Notes: generated by a model not told the origin, from the sequence alone. Positions 52,726 through 61,034 are shown, counted from the first letter of the stretch. The stretch: DNA of 64,000 nucleotides from Planococcus sp. CPCC 101016 (GCF_007859295.1 NZ_VOHB01000004.1:96761-160760), one strand, 5' to 3'. A program made the numbers and translations.

Positions 52726-53574
52726 TTACACCATCAAACGAATTGCATTGCCAGATGGATCTTTGACTTCCCAATAATCATCACGTTCTACAACCTCAGT
52801 TCCCATGACCCGAAGATTCTTAGCCAATTCTTTGCGTTTACTTTCTTCCAAAATCAATGTGTAATAGTGCAAGCCTGCTTCTTTTTCGGGTAATGCTGGG
52901 ATACCCGTGCCATTCCAGACATTCATACCGATATGATGATGATATTTCTGATCAGCTAAAAATAATGCTTGCCCACCCATACTTGCAACAACTTCAAAGC
53001 CTAGTCCATCCACATAGAAGCTCTTTGCTTCCGCTAAGTTTGAAACATGCAAATGGATATGTCCCATTTTAGTTTTAGCAGGCATCCCTTTCCATGGTTC
53101 CGAAGATCTTTGCGCTGCTTCAACCAACCCTTGCGCGTCGATTGGATCTACTGCCATAGAAACTTCGTCATTTCTCCAATTCCATTGTTTTGGATCACGG
53201 TCGCGGTAGATTTCGATGCCATTGCCTTCTGGATCCGATAGATATAAAGCCTCGCTGACCAGGTGATCCGAAGAACCCAGCTGAATTCCTTGCTGGTGAA
53301 GATGAACCAAAACCTTGCCCAAATCTTCTCTTGTCGGCAGAAGAATTGCAAAATGGTACAAGCCAGCGTAGCGCCCTTGCTTCGACGTCACCCCCTCCAT
53401 TGCTTCGAGCTTCACTAAAATTTTGCCCCCCGCACCGAGCTGCACGTGATGTTGATTTTCCGAAATAACATCAAATCCGATTATTTCCTTATAGAACTTT
53501 GTCATCTTTTTTAAGTCAGTTACTTTTATTCCTACTTCCCCCACATATGCGACGGGTTTCTCATGAAAATTCAT
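52726..53574 (-). CDS. catE: catechol-2,3-dioxygenase-like VOC protein (CatE)
   Basis: A 282-residue protein of two tandem VOC modules (about 10-125 and 165-280): YVGEVGIKVTDLKKMTKFY, GLYHFAILLPTRE, GNGIEIYRDRDP; then MGHIHLHVSNLAEAKSFY and HHIGMNVWNGTG. Length and motifs match B. subtilis CatE (YfiE), which opens the catechol ring and protects from catechol/quinone stress. The ATG follows AGGGGGAA. It has a perfect sigma-A promoter overlapped by a CatR-like operator and is divergent from a YodB/CatR-type repressor. Confidence 0.87.
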   Translation of the reverse strand: MNFHEKPVAYVGEVGIKVTDLKKMTKFYKEIIGFDVISENQHHVQLGAGGKILVKLEAMEGVTSKQGRYAGLYHFAILLPTREDLGKVLVHLHQQGIQLGSSDHLVSEALYLSDPEGNGIEIYRDRDPKQWNWRNDEVSMAVDPIDAQGLVEAAQRSSEPWKGMPAKTKMGHIHLHVSNLAEAKSFYVDGLGFEVVASMGGQALFLADQKYHHHIGMNVWNGTGIPALPEKEAGLHYYTLILEESKRKELAKNLRVMGTEVVERDDYWEVKDPSGNAIRLMV

Positions 53575-53595
53575 TTGTATTCCCCCTACCATCTA

Positions 53596-53610
53596 GTTAC
53601 TTTATGTAAC
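53596..53610. promoter_or_regulatory. candidate CatR/YodB operator
   Basis: GTTACTTTATGTAAC: palindrome TTAC-N5-GTAA, as I recall the motif described for CatR in B. subtilis. It overlaps the predicted transcription start of catE. Confidence 0.7.
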
Positions 53611-53612
53611 AA

Positions 53613-53641
53613 ATTATATTTATAAAACTATACTATGTCAA
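53613..53641 (-). promoter_or_regulatory. consensus sigma-A promoter of catE
   Basis: TTGACA (53636-53641), 17-base spacer, TATAAT (53613-53618): both hexamers are perfect. Such a promoter needs tight repression, given here by the adjacent operator. Confidence 0.85.
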
Positions 53642-53704
53642 GTAACTTAATTCCTTTAAAGCAGCAAGTATTTATGCTATCATTATAGGAAAGGAGTGAG
53701 GATT

Positions 53705-54034
53705 ATGGATACTTCTGTCATTTGTCCACGTTTTGAAACAGCCATTTCTCTGCTCAGTCAACGCTGGACAGGTTTGATTATTTATCAATTATTATCGGGA
53801 CCCCAACGCTTCAGTCATTTAACAGAAGTAATTGGCATCAGTGGCCGCCTGTTATCTGAACGCCTGAAAAATTTGGAGGCGCAAGGATTGGTTACACGAA
53901 CCGTGTATCCCGAAACGCCCGTACGGATTGAATATGCATTAACCGAAAAAGGCGCTTCATTAAAACCGGTTATGGATGAAATCCAAAACTGGTCTCAGGT
54001 CTGGGTAGATCCTCCAGAAATCAGAAAAGCATAA
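53705..54034 (+). CDS. HxlR/DUF24 family redox-sensing repressor (YodB/CatR-like)
   Basis: A 109-residue MarR/DUF24 regulator. The N-terminus MDTSVICPRFETAISLLSQ has the single Cys (residue 7) that in YodB/CatR is modified by quinones or diamide. The winged helix follows: RFSHLTEVIGISGRLLSERLKNLE and TEKGASL. ATG follows AAAGGAG; a GTG nine bases upstream would place the site within the gene. It is divergent from catE, with a TTAC-N5-GTAA operator between them. Likely represses catE until quinones appear. Confidence 0.88.
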   Translation: MDTSVICPRFETAISLLSQRWTGLIIYQLLSGPQRFSHLTEVIGISGRLLSERLKNLEAQGLVTRTVYPETPVRIEYALTEKGASLKPVMDEIQNWSQVWVDPPEIRKA

Positions 54035-54131
54035 GCTGCCCGTCAGCTTGTACGCGAAGCTTTGCTATTTACAATAGTCTTTATTATTTTTGGCAATACA
54101 GCTATTGACTCTTCACAGCATTTTCTAAAGC

Positions 54132-54180
54132 AAATAAAAGAAGAGCTTATCCAGTTAAGTGGATAAGCTCTTCTTTTATT
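54132..54180. terminator. bidirectional terminator
   Basis: A stem of about 21 bp (AAATAAAAGAAGAGCTTATC and near-complement) between convergent genes, overlapping the STAS gene stop. Confidence 0.85.
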
Positions 54181-54937
54181 TTTCCTGCAACTGCATGATG
54201 TGCTTTAAGCCTTCATGGGCTGTACTGAATATCGGAGTTTTGCTGTCCAGCTGAACAATAGACATGGCAAGCTTTGGACTAATGCCTACGAGAATACATG
54301 TAGCGCCTATTAAATCAAGCGTGTCGTTCATCATCTGAATTTGATATCGAATCTGATCTTCAAACTTTTTAATGCCGCTTAAGTCGATTAGAACATACTC
54401 GATTTTTTTCTCGGAGCATTCCATTAGAACCGTAGCAATCAATTGATCCGTACGATTTTTATCAAGTTCTCCAATCAGCGGAAGGGCGATTGTTTTATTC
54501 CAGATGCTCAAAATAGGAATCGATAATTCTTTAATCAGTTGCGCACTGCGCTTTTGTTCTTCGGCTTGCATCGTGACGTCCATCAGCATGACAATATAAC
54601 CTTCTGGTTCATTGTTCTTATCCATGATCGGTGTTATTACAATATCGGTCATTACTTGGTTTCGGATTGTAATGCGGGTGCGGTGAATTCCGGTTAATTT
54701 CTGCATAACCTGTTTCTGATGCTGCGGACGTTCATGGAATGCATCCATATTCATTCCAATCATTTCTTCACAGTCTGACATGCCATATAAAGGAGCAACT
54801 TCATTCATCAATCGGCAAGCTTCAGAATTCATCCACCTGATGGTATATGAATTATCTGCTATGAGAATGGTTTCGCCGATTACGTCAAGAGCATTCAGTA
54901 AAACTATATTTTCCGGTATCTTTCCTATGGCTGCCAT
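54176..54937 (-). CDS. PAS-STAS regulatory protein (RsbR-like)
   Basis: A 253-residue cytoplasmic protein: PAS domain at about 15-125 (ETILIADNSYTIRWMNSEA; MDKNNEPEGYIVMLMDVT) then a STAS domain at about 140-250 (IPILSIWNKTIALPLIGELD; VLIDLSGIKKF). This is the plan of stressosome RsbR paralogues and YtvA, but the LOV cysteine motif (NCRFLQ) is absent, so it is not a blue-light receptor of that type. It may tune sigma-B. The ATG follows CAGGTGA. Confidence 0.82.
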   Translation of the reverse strand: MAAIGKIPENIVLLNALDVIGETILIADNSYTIRWMNSEACRLMNEVAPLYGMSDCEEMIGMNMDAFHERPQHQKQVMQKLTGIHRTRITIRNQVMTDIVITPIMDKNNEPEGYIVMLMDVTMQAEEQKRSAQLIKELSIPILSIWNKTIALPLIGELDKNRTDQLIATVLMECSEKKIEYVLIDLSGIKKFEDQIRYQIQMMNDTLDLIGATCILVGISPKLAMSIVQLDSKTPIFSTAHEGLKHIMQLQEK

Positions 54938-55026
54938 GTTTTTTCACCTGATCTTTCGATTATCACTTACTCGTGTTCATATATTATGCCACAGCGGCAT
55001 AGACATTTCCCGTTCTTTGAAAAATA

Positions 55027-56658
55027 TTATTTCAGTGGCATAATCACTTTTTCTCTTGCCGTTGAATAGTTTCCATCAAACCGCTCAACACGTTCATTTC
55101 TTAACCAATACGTAACCGGAAACAGCTTATCTAAAAAATAACGGTCATGGGAAACTGCGATGATGGTCCCCGGAAATTCACTTAAGGCCTCTTCCATCAC
55201 TTCTTTCGCTTCCAGATCGAGATGATTAGTAGGTTCATCCAAAACTAACAAGTTATGATTTTGATGCATCAACTGAGCCAGGCGAAGCCTCATCCGTTCT
55301 CCTCCACTTAACTGCCGTACCGGCTGGAAAACCATATTGCCGAAAAACAGGAATTTCGCAAGCATCGGCCGTGCATCATATTCTGATACAGCAATAGCTT
55401 CGCGAAACTCTTCAATAATCGTCCTGTCATTATCCATTTCCAAAGTATGCTGAGACAAATAACCAATCGACAAACCGCTACCTAGCTCCACTTCACCCGC
55501 ATCCGCATGCTCTTTTCCTACAATCATATTAAGGAGCGTCGTTTTCCCTGTTCCATTGGAGCCTACTATGGCGGCACGTTCTCCATAACGGATATGCACG
55601 GAAACGTCATGAAATAAAATCCGGTCTCCAAATTCCTTCCAGACCTTGTCCAAAAAAACGACATCTTTTCCACTACGCCCATCTATTTTAAAATCCAGCG
55701 CCATCTGCTTTTTGGTCAATACAGGACGGTCCAGAACTTCAATGCGCTGCAAGGCTTTTTCCATGCTCTTAGCCTGACGATGCATACCTGCATTTGGTGG
55801 ATTTGCCCGATTTGCCCACTCTTTCAAACGCTTAATGGTTTCTTTCATTTTTTGAATCTTCTTCTGCTGATCTTGGTATTGTTGAAATTCAATCAGCAAG
55901 CGAGCTTCCCGTTCTTTAACATAACTTGAATAATTACCGGCATACTGAATCAAGTCGCCTTGATCGAGTTCCCATATATGTGTAACGATTTCATCCAGAA
56001 AATAACGGTCATGGGAAACAAGGACGATTGTTCCTTTATAGTGGCTGATGTATGTGCCTAACCATTCGATTGCATCCAAATCCAAATGATTCGTTGGTTC
56101 GTCCAACAATAGCAGGTCCGGTTTTTGCAACAATAATTTCGCCAACCCTACCTTGGTTTTCTCTCCTCCACTCAAATGTCCCCATTGCTCGAATTTTAAT
56201 TGCTTGATTTTCAATCCATTGAGCACTTGGTCGATCTTAACATCAATGTCGTATCCGCCATGTTGAATAAAATTATCCTGCAGCACTCCATAACGCATCA
56301 ACAAGCGATCCAATTCTTCCGGAAGAGCATTTCCCATTCGCTTCTCCATCTTTATCAGCTGCTCTTGGATGTAAGTAAGCTCTGAAAATACATCAATCAG
56401 CAATTGTTCCACAGTCCGCTCTTCCGCTTCAGCAGGTGACTGCTCCAACAAGCCGACCCTGCTGTCTTTTTTCCATGTGACGATTCCTTCTGTAGGCTGC
56501 AGGATTCCGGCCAATATATTTAAGAGGGTCGTTTTTCCTTCTCCATTTCTTCCGACAAGGCCAATGCGCTGGCCTTCTATAATCTCTCCTTTTATGTGAT
56601 TGAATAATTTTTGTGTAGCAAAGTGGCACATCAATTGTTGAAATTGGCTAATGATCAT
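55027..56658 (-). CDS. ABC-F ribosome-protection ATPase (VmlR/Lsa/Msr-like)
   Basis: A 543-residue soluble protein with two ATPase domains: Walker A GRNGEGKTT and GSNGTGKTT, signatures HLSGGEKTKVGLAK and QLSGGERMRLRLAQ, Walker B LLLLDEPTNHLDLDAIE and LLVLDEPTNHLDLEAKE. A charged linker (about 245-325, KKIQKMKETIKRLKEWANRANP) contacts the ribosome in this family. No membrane part. Antibiotic-resistance ABC-F proteins protect ribosomes from lincosamides, streptogramins or pleuromutilins. The ATG is placed after GAGAGGAAGAG, downstream of a leader ORF and terminator that imply induction by ribosome stalling. Confidence 0.87.
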   Translation of the reverse strand: MIISQFQQLMCHFATQKLFNHIKGEIIEGQRIGLVGRNGEGKTTLLNILAGILQPTEGIVTWKKDSRVGLLEQSPAEAEERTVEQLLIDVFSELTYIQEQLIKMEKRMGNALPEELDRLLMRYGVLQDNFIQHGGYDIDVKIDQVLNGLKIKQLKFEQWGHLSGGEKTKVGLAKLLLQKPDLLLLDEPTNHLDLDAIEWLGTYISHYKGTIVLVSHDRYFLDEIVTHIWELDQGDLIQYAGNYSSYVKEREARLLIEFQQYQDQQKKIQKMKETIKRLKEWANRANPPNAGMHRQAKSMEKALQRIEVLDRPVLTKKQMALDFKIDGRSGKDVVFLDKVWKEFGDRILFHDVSVHIRYGERAAIVGSNGTGKTTLLNMIVGKEHADAGEVELGSGLSIGYLSQHTLEMDNDRTIIEEFREAIAVSEYDARPMLAKFLFFGNMVFQPVRQLSGGERMRLRLAQLMHQNHNLLVLDEPTNHLDLEAKEVMEEALSEFPGTIIAVSHDRYFLDKLFPVTYWLRNERVERFDGNYSTAREKVIMPLK

Positions 56659-56694
56659 GGTTCTCTTCCTCTCTGTTGAAGAGACACGAGCACA

Positions 56695-56723
56695 GAAAAA
56701 AGGCACGCCAAGAGGCATGCCTT
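56695..56723 (-). terminator. attenuator terminator between leader ORF and ABC-F gene
   Basis: AAAGGCATGCC-TCTT-GGCGTGCCTTTTTT on the minus strand, 11-bp stem with one GU pair. It lies 31 bases past the leader stop and 36 bases before the ABC-F start. The words AAGAGACA (56750-56757) and TGTCTCTT (56678-56685) on its two sides are exact complements and could form an alternative fold. Confidence 0.8.
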
Positions 56724-56754
56724 TGCTAAAAATCCGATTGCAGGCAGATGTCTC

Positions 56755-56892
56755 TTACTGGTAATTTTCATTCAATGCAGTTGGCTGAAAAAGGACAGAC
56801 TTCTCCCGTCCAGCTACTCCAGTGAAAGTAACGCCATGAAGAATGTAGAGATATTCCTGACATTCTGTCATGCGCTTACCAGTTTGATTCAT
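56755..56892 (-). CDS. leader peptide, 45 aa, upstream of the ABC-F gene
   Basis: A short frame beginning MNQTGKRMTECQEYLYILHG and ending NENYQ, with a very strong site GGAGGTGGG before its ATG. It is not similar to any family I know. Position (promoter, leader ORF, terminator, resistance gene) matches ribosome-mediated attenuation known for vmlR, msr and erm genes: a drug-stalled ribosome on the leader would prevent terminator folding. Confidence 0.72.
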   Translation of the reverse strand: MNQTGKRMTECQEYLYILHGVTFTGVAGREKSVLFQPTALNENYQ

Positions 56893-56921
56893 CTTACCCA
56901 CCTCCTTCACGTATTTCTTAC

Positions 56922-56950
56922 ATCATACAATTCCAAATGATTATCGTCAA
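56922..56950 (-). promoter_or_regulatory. promoter of the ABC-F leader
   Basis: TTGACG (56945-56950), 17-base spacer, TATGAT (56922-56927). The -35 lies in a small palindrome CGTCAA-N4-TTGACG. Leader start would be about 25 bases before the leader ATG. Confidence 0.7.
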
Positions 56951-56998
56951 TATGTTGACGGAATATTCTTTTTTATATTTCTTCACAATAAAAAGTAG

Positions 56999-57023
56999 GT
57001 ATAAATCCCTTGAAATCGGGAAA
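56999..57023 (+). promoter_or_regulatory. candidate sigma-B promoter of the 103-aa gene
   Basis: GTATAA, 13-base spacer, GGGAAA, about 40 bases before the start codon. Confidence 0.35.
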
Positions 57024-57065
57024 ACAGTAAAGTAACAGCACTATAGCAGAAAGGGGAATCAGAAA

Positions 57066-57377
57066 ATGTCCATGTATTCTAAATTGGCTTTTGATAACGA
57101 TACCCGAAAAGTAGAAAAGGCTTTGAAAAAGTACGAAGACAAAAAGACCGAAGCACTGGTGTTGCTAGCGGAAATTGACATGCTGGAAAAAATGGAAGAT
57201 GTCCAGGACGCAGAACTCTGGAGACGGCAAGCAATGAAAGAAAAGCTTGTAACGGTTGAACGCCAGCGGAGGGACTTAACAGAGATGATTACAAATTACG
57301 TAGAGAAATATGGCGAACAAGATCTGCACCGTTACGCTGAATTGCTGCAAGAGCTTGAAAATGACAAAGCAAAATAA
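57066..57377 (+). CDS. hypothetical coiled-coil protein, 103 aa
   Basis: A soluble, very charged, all-helical protein (KVEKALKKYEDKKTEALVLLAEID; MKEKLVTVERQRRDLTEMITN). No family is recognised. ATG follows AAAGGGGAATC. Monocistronic with its own terminator; a candidate sigma-B promoter suggests a stress protein, which is only an inference. Confidence 0.68.
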   Translation: MSMYSKLAFDNDTRKVEKALKKYEDKKTEALVLLAEIDMLEKMEDVQDAELWRRQAMKEKLVTVERQRRDLTEMITNYVEKYGEQDLHRYAELLQELENDKAK

Positions 57378-57378
57378 A

Positions 57379-57411
57379 TAAAGCCGGAGTCCTTTAGGAC
57401 TTCGGCTTTTT
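57379..57411. terminator. bidirectional terminator
   Basis: AAAGCCGGAGTCC / GGACTTCGGCTTT with T tail; between convergent genes. Confidence 0.85.
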
Positions 57412-57412
57412 C

Positions 57413-58354
57413 CTACTCTTTTTCAGAAGAATTTCTGCTTATGGACTGCAGAATATCCCCAGTCCATCCTTTTTTCTTTAGATAGAGATAAAGGACGAAG
57501 GTCGAACCAAGAATCACCAAGAGCGCAGCGACATAACCAAATTGCCAATTCAATTCAGGCATATTTTCAAAATTCATGCCCCAAAGAGCTCCCCAGGCCA
57601 TGATGGGTGTGAATAAAGTAGTCAAAACGGTCAAGGTTTTCATAATTTCATTGCCTCGGTAATTGGCGACTACATTTTCGATATCAACCATATTATTGAC
57701 TTCGTCTTCATATGCATTGACGAGCATGACACAGCGGCCGATACGGGCAGCCGTTCTTTGATATTCCACTTCTTCCGCTACGCTTTCCCCGAAAGTTTCC
57801 ACAATGGCCATCTTGATTTCCTGGAATCCCATGATCAGGTGTTTCCATAATAAAATCTCGTGGCGAATGTTTTCAATCTTCTCCAAGGTTTTTTTGTTGT
57901 TCTTCTCTTTGATTGCCCACAATAGATCGTGCAGACGCTCTTCAAAACTATCTATTTTATGTAAGATGGAAGCCACCATTTCACCAAGGATGACCATCAT
58001 CACTTCTATAGAAGATGTGGCACTCTCCATTTGGCGAAGCATTTCCTCCTTCTCCAAATCCGTATCGTTTTCGAAGTCTATTTTATTGGTGACAAAGATA
58101 TCGTGGGACAAATAGAAATGAAAGACTTCCCGCGCGCCTTGTGATTTGGCACTTTGCCTGTAAATCAATGAACCCCACAGTGACTCTCTGCCTCTTTCAA
58201 CGGTGTGCGTATGAAGAATATTTACTGAAGGATTTTTTGATTTATCGATCCAATTGAACGTCTTTTCATTTTTGGGAAGATGTTTGCGAAAGTTATATTC
58301 TTCAGCACTTTCTTCTTCATGCCAAACAGCATGCTTGAATGTATATTGCGGCAT
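57413..58354 (-). CDS. CorA-like magnesium/divalent cation channel
   Basis: A 313-residue protein: long cytoplasmic alpha/beta domain, then two C-terminal helices with the selectivity motif GMN in ALWGMNFENMPEL near residue 257. The ending (LYLYLKKKGW) is normal. Forms a pentameric Mg2+ channel in family members. The ATG preceded by AAAGGGG is chosen; the open frame continues 32 codons upstream into a terminator and is not coding. Confidence 0.85.
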   Translation of the reverse strand: MPQYTFKHAVWHEEESAEEYNFRKHLPKNEKTFNWIDKSKNPSVNILHTHTVERGRESLWGSLIYRQSAKSQGAREVFHFYLSHDIFVTNKIDFENDTDLEKEEMLRQMESATSSIEVMMVILGEMVASILHKIDSFEERLHDLLWAIKEKNNKKTLEKIENIRHEILLWKHLIMGFQEIKMAIVETFGESVAEEVEYQRTAARIGRCVMLVNAYEDEVNNMVDIENVVANYRGNEIMKTLTVLTTLFTPIMAWGALWGMNFENMPELNWQFGYVAALLVILGSTFVLYLYLKKKGWTGDILQSISRNSSEKE

Positions 58355-58386
58355 TGTTTTTCCCCTTTCCAACCGCTCTGCGATGT

Positions 58387-58413
58387 AAAAAGCAAGCCAA
58401 AACTCGGCTTGCT
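58387..58413 (-). terminator. terminator between the 55-aa gene and corA-like gene
   Basis: AGCAAGCC / GGCTTGCT stem with TTTTT tail on the minus strand. Confidence 0.8.
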
Positions 58414-58580
58414 TAGTCTTTTTGCTGCGTGTTGTCCCTATATTTTTCATTCGAGTTTTCCTTGTACTCCAAATCCCTGTCAGGCATAGGATCCATATCC
58501 TTTTCAGAAGGCATATTTCGACGCGGTTCGACTTCTGGAATCAGTTCTTCGCCTTCTTTATTTTCACGGTCTTTACTCAT
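58413..58580 (-). CDS. small hydrophilic protein, 55 aa
   Basis: The protein MSKDRENKEGEELIPEVEPR.. is almost entirely charged or polar, rich in Asp, Glu, Lys and Pro, and probably disordered. The site AAGGAGGTG eight bases before the ATG is excellent and a terminator follows directly, so expression is credible. No family is recognised; low-complexity hydrophilic proteins of this kind in Bacillales are often stress or spore related. Confidence 0.65.
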   Translation of the reverse strand: MSKDRENKEGEELIPEVEPRRNMPSEKDMDPMPDRDLEYKENSNEKYRDNTQQKD

Positions 58581-58658
58581 CCAAAACACCTCCTTGGATT
58601 CTTGTTATTCCCGTAATTACCCGTTTTGTTTTTTTATAATCCAATAAAGCAGTTTAGG

Positions 58659-59072
58659 TTAATGAATTGCTAGTAATTTAATCAACGCGGCATCATCGGG
58701 ATATGCCAGCTCCAATTCGTCGATTTCAGCAATAGGTTTCCATGCCACATCGGCAATCCACTCATCCCCGGTGTGAAGAACAATTTCTCCGCCAGTCACT
58801 TGCACCTTGAAATAAGTAACTTCGAAAGATACAGCAGAGTCTTCATAATTTCCGGTTCTGGTGTTCAACTTCTCCAGAATGTCAATAGTCAAGCCAGTTT
58901 CTTCAAAGAATTCCCGAATGCAGCATTGCTCCACTGTTTCGTTTCCTTCCATACCACCCGCAGGTACTGTCCACTTTTTCTCTTCACCAGGCACTCCTTG
59001 CAACACTAATAATACTTCATTTTTTTCATTGACACAGACACCTGCTGCGCCTTTCCAATTTGACATTTCCAT
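58659..59072 (-). CDS. Nudix hydrolase
   Basis: A 137-residue protein with an intact Nudix box, starting GGMEGNE and ending REFFEETGL (residues about 40-62). It hydrolyses a nucleoside diphosphate linked to another moiety; the substrate cannot be told. The ATG follows GGAGAG. Confidence 0.9.
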   Translation of the reverse strand: MEMSNWKGAAGVCVNEKNEVLLVLQGVPGEEKKWTVPAGGMEGNETVEQCCIREFFEETGLTIDILEKLNTRTGNYEDSAVSFEVTYFKVQVTGGEIVLHTGDEWIADVAWKPIAEIDELELAYPDDAALIKLLAIH

Positions 59073-59212
59073 ATGATCTCTCCTATAGGCTGATTTTCGA
59101 TTTAAGCAACTTTTCCTTCTTCACAAAAGAGTAAATTGCCAGTTGTTGTTACGTTACCATATATTTCGGTATACCGGAAAGGCTTCCTTAAATAATTAAT
59201 TCAGTGCAAAAC

Positions 59213-59240
59213 AAAACGGCTTGCTTTAGCAAGCCGTTTT
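59213..59240 (-). terminator. terminator of the GNAT gene
   Basis: AAAACGGCTTGC / GCAAGCCGTTTT with TGTTTTG tail on the minus strand. Confidence 0.82.
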
Positions 59241-59250
59241 ACCGGGGGTA

Positions 59251-59724
59251 TTACTCTGCCTTTTTTCGATGTTCCTGTTCTAAAACTATGCCGTGAGTCG
59301 CATCCGGCAGACCAAGATCTCCGGAAAAGCCATTTGCTCTATAAAAGGCATCTGCTGAAGAAGAATCCGTTCGGACAACCAATTCCCGGAAATGCCCTTG
59401 TGCATCTTTGAGAATCTGTTGCAATAGCTTTGTACCAATTCCCTGTCTGCGGGCACTTGCTGAGATATAGAACCTGCGTAGCCTGCCGACGCCTTCTTTA
59501 CTGGAATAAGGATCACGGTTTAAACCGCCAATTGCTACCAGGTGATCATGATGATCCCACACTCCATAGAGTATCTCGCCCGTCTTATTGAATGTATTGC
59601 TTCCGTCTTCATACTGATCTACGAGCCTTCTCAAAAAACGATAGCCTTCCGCTTCACTTTCTTCAACCAGTTTTGAAACATCCACTTGTTTTAAGTCTTC
59701 GATTTCTTTGATTTTCACTGTCAT
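59251..59724 (-). CDS. GNAT N-acetyltransferase
   Basis: A 157-residue GNAT protein with acetyl-CoA loop ISASARRQGIGTKLLQQIL and ADAFYRANGF. The substrate is unknown. The ATG is eight bases after GAGGAGG. Monocistronic. Confidence 0.85.
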   Translation of the reverse strand: MTVKIKEIEDLKQVDVSKLVEESEAEGYRFLRRLVDQYEDGSNTFNKTGEILYGVWDHHDHLVAIGGLNRDPYSSKEGVGRLRRFYISASARRQGIGTKLLQQILKDAQGHFRELVVRTDSSSADAFYRANGFSGDLGLPDATHGIVLEQEHRKKAE

Positions 59725-59852
59725 GTCGCATCCTCCTCATTATGGATATCCACTTTCCATTTACGGATTTTCAGACAATCTCTTACCCTTTCAGTGTATA
59801 GGAGTTGCGATTCGATTACCAATAAATATCAGAATTTTCTTTCATTAATAAC

Positions 59853-59885
59853 GCAAAGAAGACTGCACTATCTGCAGTCTTCTTT
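59853..59885 (-). terminator. terminator of tatC
   Basis: CAAAGAAGACTGCA and complement with a 5-base loop; ends the operon that includes tatAC. Confidence 0.8.
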
Positions 59886-59887
59886 GG

Positions 59888-60742
59888 TTAAAGAGCCGCA
59901 TCTTCAATTGCAGCTTTCTTTTCTTCCGTTTTCCTAATGATAAAAATACTGGCTTCATAGAGACCAGCCATCGGAATCAACACCAGCAGTTGGCTCAAGA
60001 AATCTGGAGGCGTAATCAATGCGGAAACGATCGCCAGTACAAGGTAGGACCATTTCCTGACTTTTTTCATCGACACTGAAGTCAGTACCCCTATAGAAGA
60101 TAAAAACAATGCGATAATCGGCAGTTCAAAAAGCAAACCTAAAGGAACTGTCGTCATGATAAGGAAATGAATGTATTCATTTGCTGAGATCATGACGTCA
60201 AAATTCGCCATCCCCATACCAATAAGGAACTGAAAGCTCAACGGATTGACGATAAAGTACCCAAATGCGATACCTAAAACAAAAAGTAAAAACATGACAG
60301 GAGAGTAGAGCCCCAGAAACCGCGCCTCTCTTTCCTCAAGCCCTGGTTTTACAAATTGCCAAATGAAATGGATCAAGAATGGCAACGATAACCCCAAAGC
60401 CAATGTAGCGGAAATAGAAGTATAAAATTTAATAACCTCTAAAGGGCCTAAAATAACCAAGTTATTGCCTTTGACGATGTAAGGAAACCAAAAATTCAAT
60501 GTAGAAAAAACGATCACCAGAAAGAAGAGAAACACAATGGCACTTTTAATAAGCTGCTTCCGCAGTTCCCCTAGATGATCGACTAACGTCTCCACTTGCA
60601 TTGCCGGTTCTTCTGTCGATGGTTTTGGCTCTTTAGTGGGAGGTTCCGGCATTTTCTCTGGAACCTTTTCCGTAGGCTGGTCTGGCTGTACCGCTTTTTT
60701 ACGCAACGGGCTTGTTAAGTTTCTGTCTCCATACGGATCCAT
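59888..60742 (-). CDS. tatC: Tat translocase subunit TatC
   Basis: A 284-residue protein with six helices and family motifs DHLGELRKQLI, FLIHFIWQFVKPGLEERE and FELPI. The N-terminus carries an unusual Pro/Glu/Lys-rich extension of about 48 residues before the TatC core, longer than in B. subtilis TatCd/Cy. It works with TatA to export folded proteins with twin-arginine signals. It lies 10 bases after tatA and just downstream of a Tat-signal oxidoreductase. Confidence 0.93.
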   Translation of the reverse strand: MDPYGDRNLTSPLRKKAVQPDQPTEKVPEKMPEPPTKEPKPSTEEPAMQVETLVDHLGELRKQLIKSAIVFLFFLVIVFSTLNFWFPYIVKGNNLVILGPLEVIKFYTSISATLALGLSLPFLIHFIWQFVKPGLEEREARFLGLYSPVMFLLFVLGIAFGYFIVNPLSFQFLIGMGMANFDVMISANEYIHFLIMTTVPLGLLFELPIIALFLSSIGVLTSVSMKKVRKWSYLVLAIVSALITPPDFLSQLLVLIPMAGLYEASIFIIRKTEEKKAAIEDAAL

Positions 60743-60752
60743 TTAACCACCT

Positions 60753-60977
60753 TCATAGCTTTTCAGATTTTTTTAAGTCTTTCTCTTCAACAGTGTCTTT
60801 TTTTACTGTTTCTTCGTCATCATCATCCATTAACCCTTTAGTCGAACGCTTGAATTCAGAGAACGTTTTGCCGACTGCTCCGCCGATTTCCGGCAGTTTT
60901 TTCGGACCAAATATGATTAGGACAATCACCAAAATTATGATTAGTCCTGGTACGCCAATTGAAGCTAATCCACCCAT
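60753..60977 (-). CDS. tatA: Tat translocase subunit TatA
   Basis: A 74-residue protein: N-terminal helix, the [10 protein letters not shown] hinge, amphipathic helix ([18 protein letters not shown]) and acidic tail. Forms the translocation pore with TatC. ATG follows AAGGAGGAAAC. It heads the tatA-tatC pair. Confidence 0.95.
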   Translation of the reverse strand: MGGLASIGVPGLIIILVIVLIIFGPKKLPEIGGAVGKTFSEFKRSTKGLMDDDDEETVKKDTVEEKDLKKSEKL

Positions 60978-61034
60978 CTTGTTTCCTCCTTTATCCTGCC
61001 TTAATGGGCAGTAAAATTTCGCTTAGACCAATTA

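Noticed and set aside
54176-54937. YtvA-type blue-light (LOV) sensor
   Set aside because: The PAS domain lacks the flavin-binding NCRFLQ cysteine motif; only a generic PAS-STAS call is supported.
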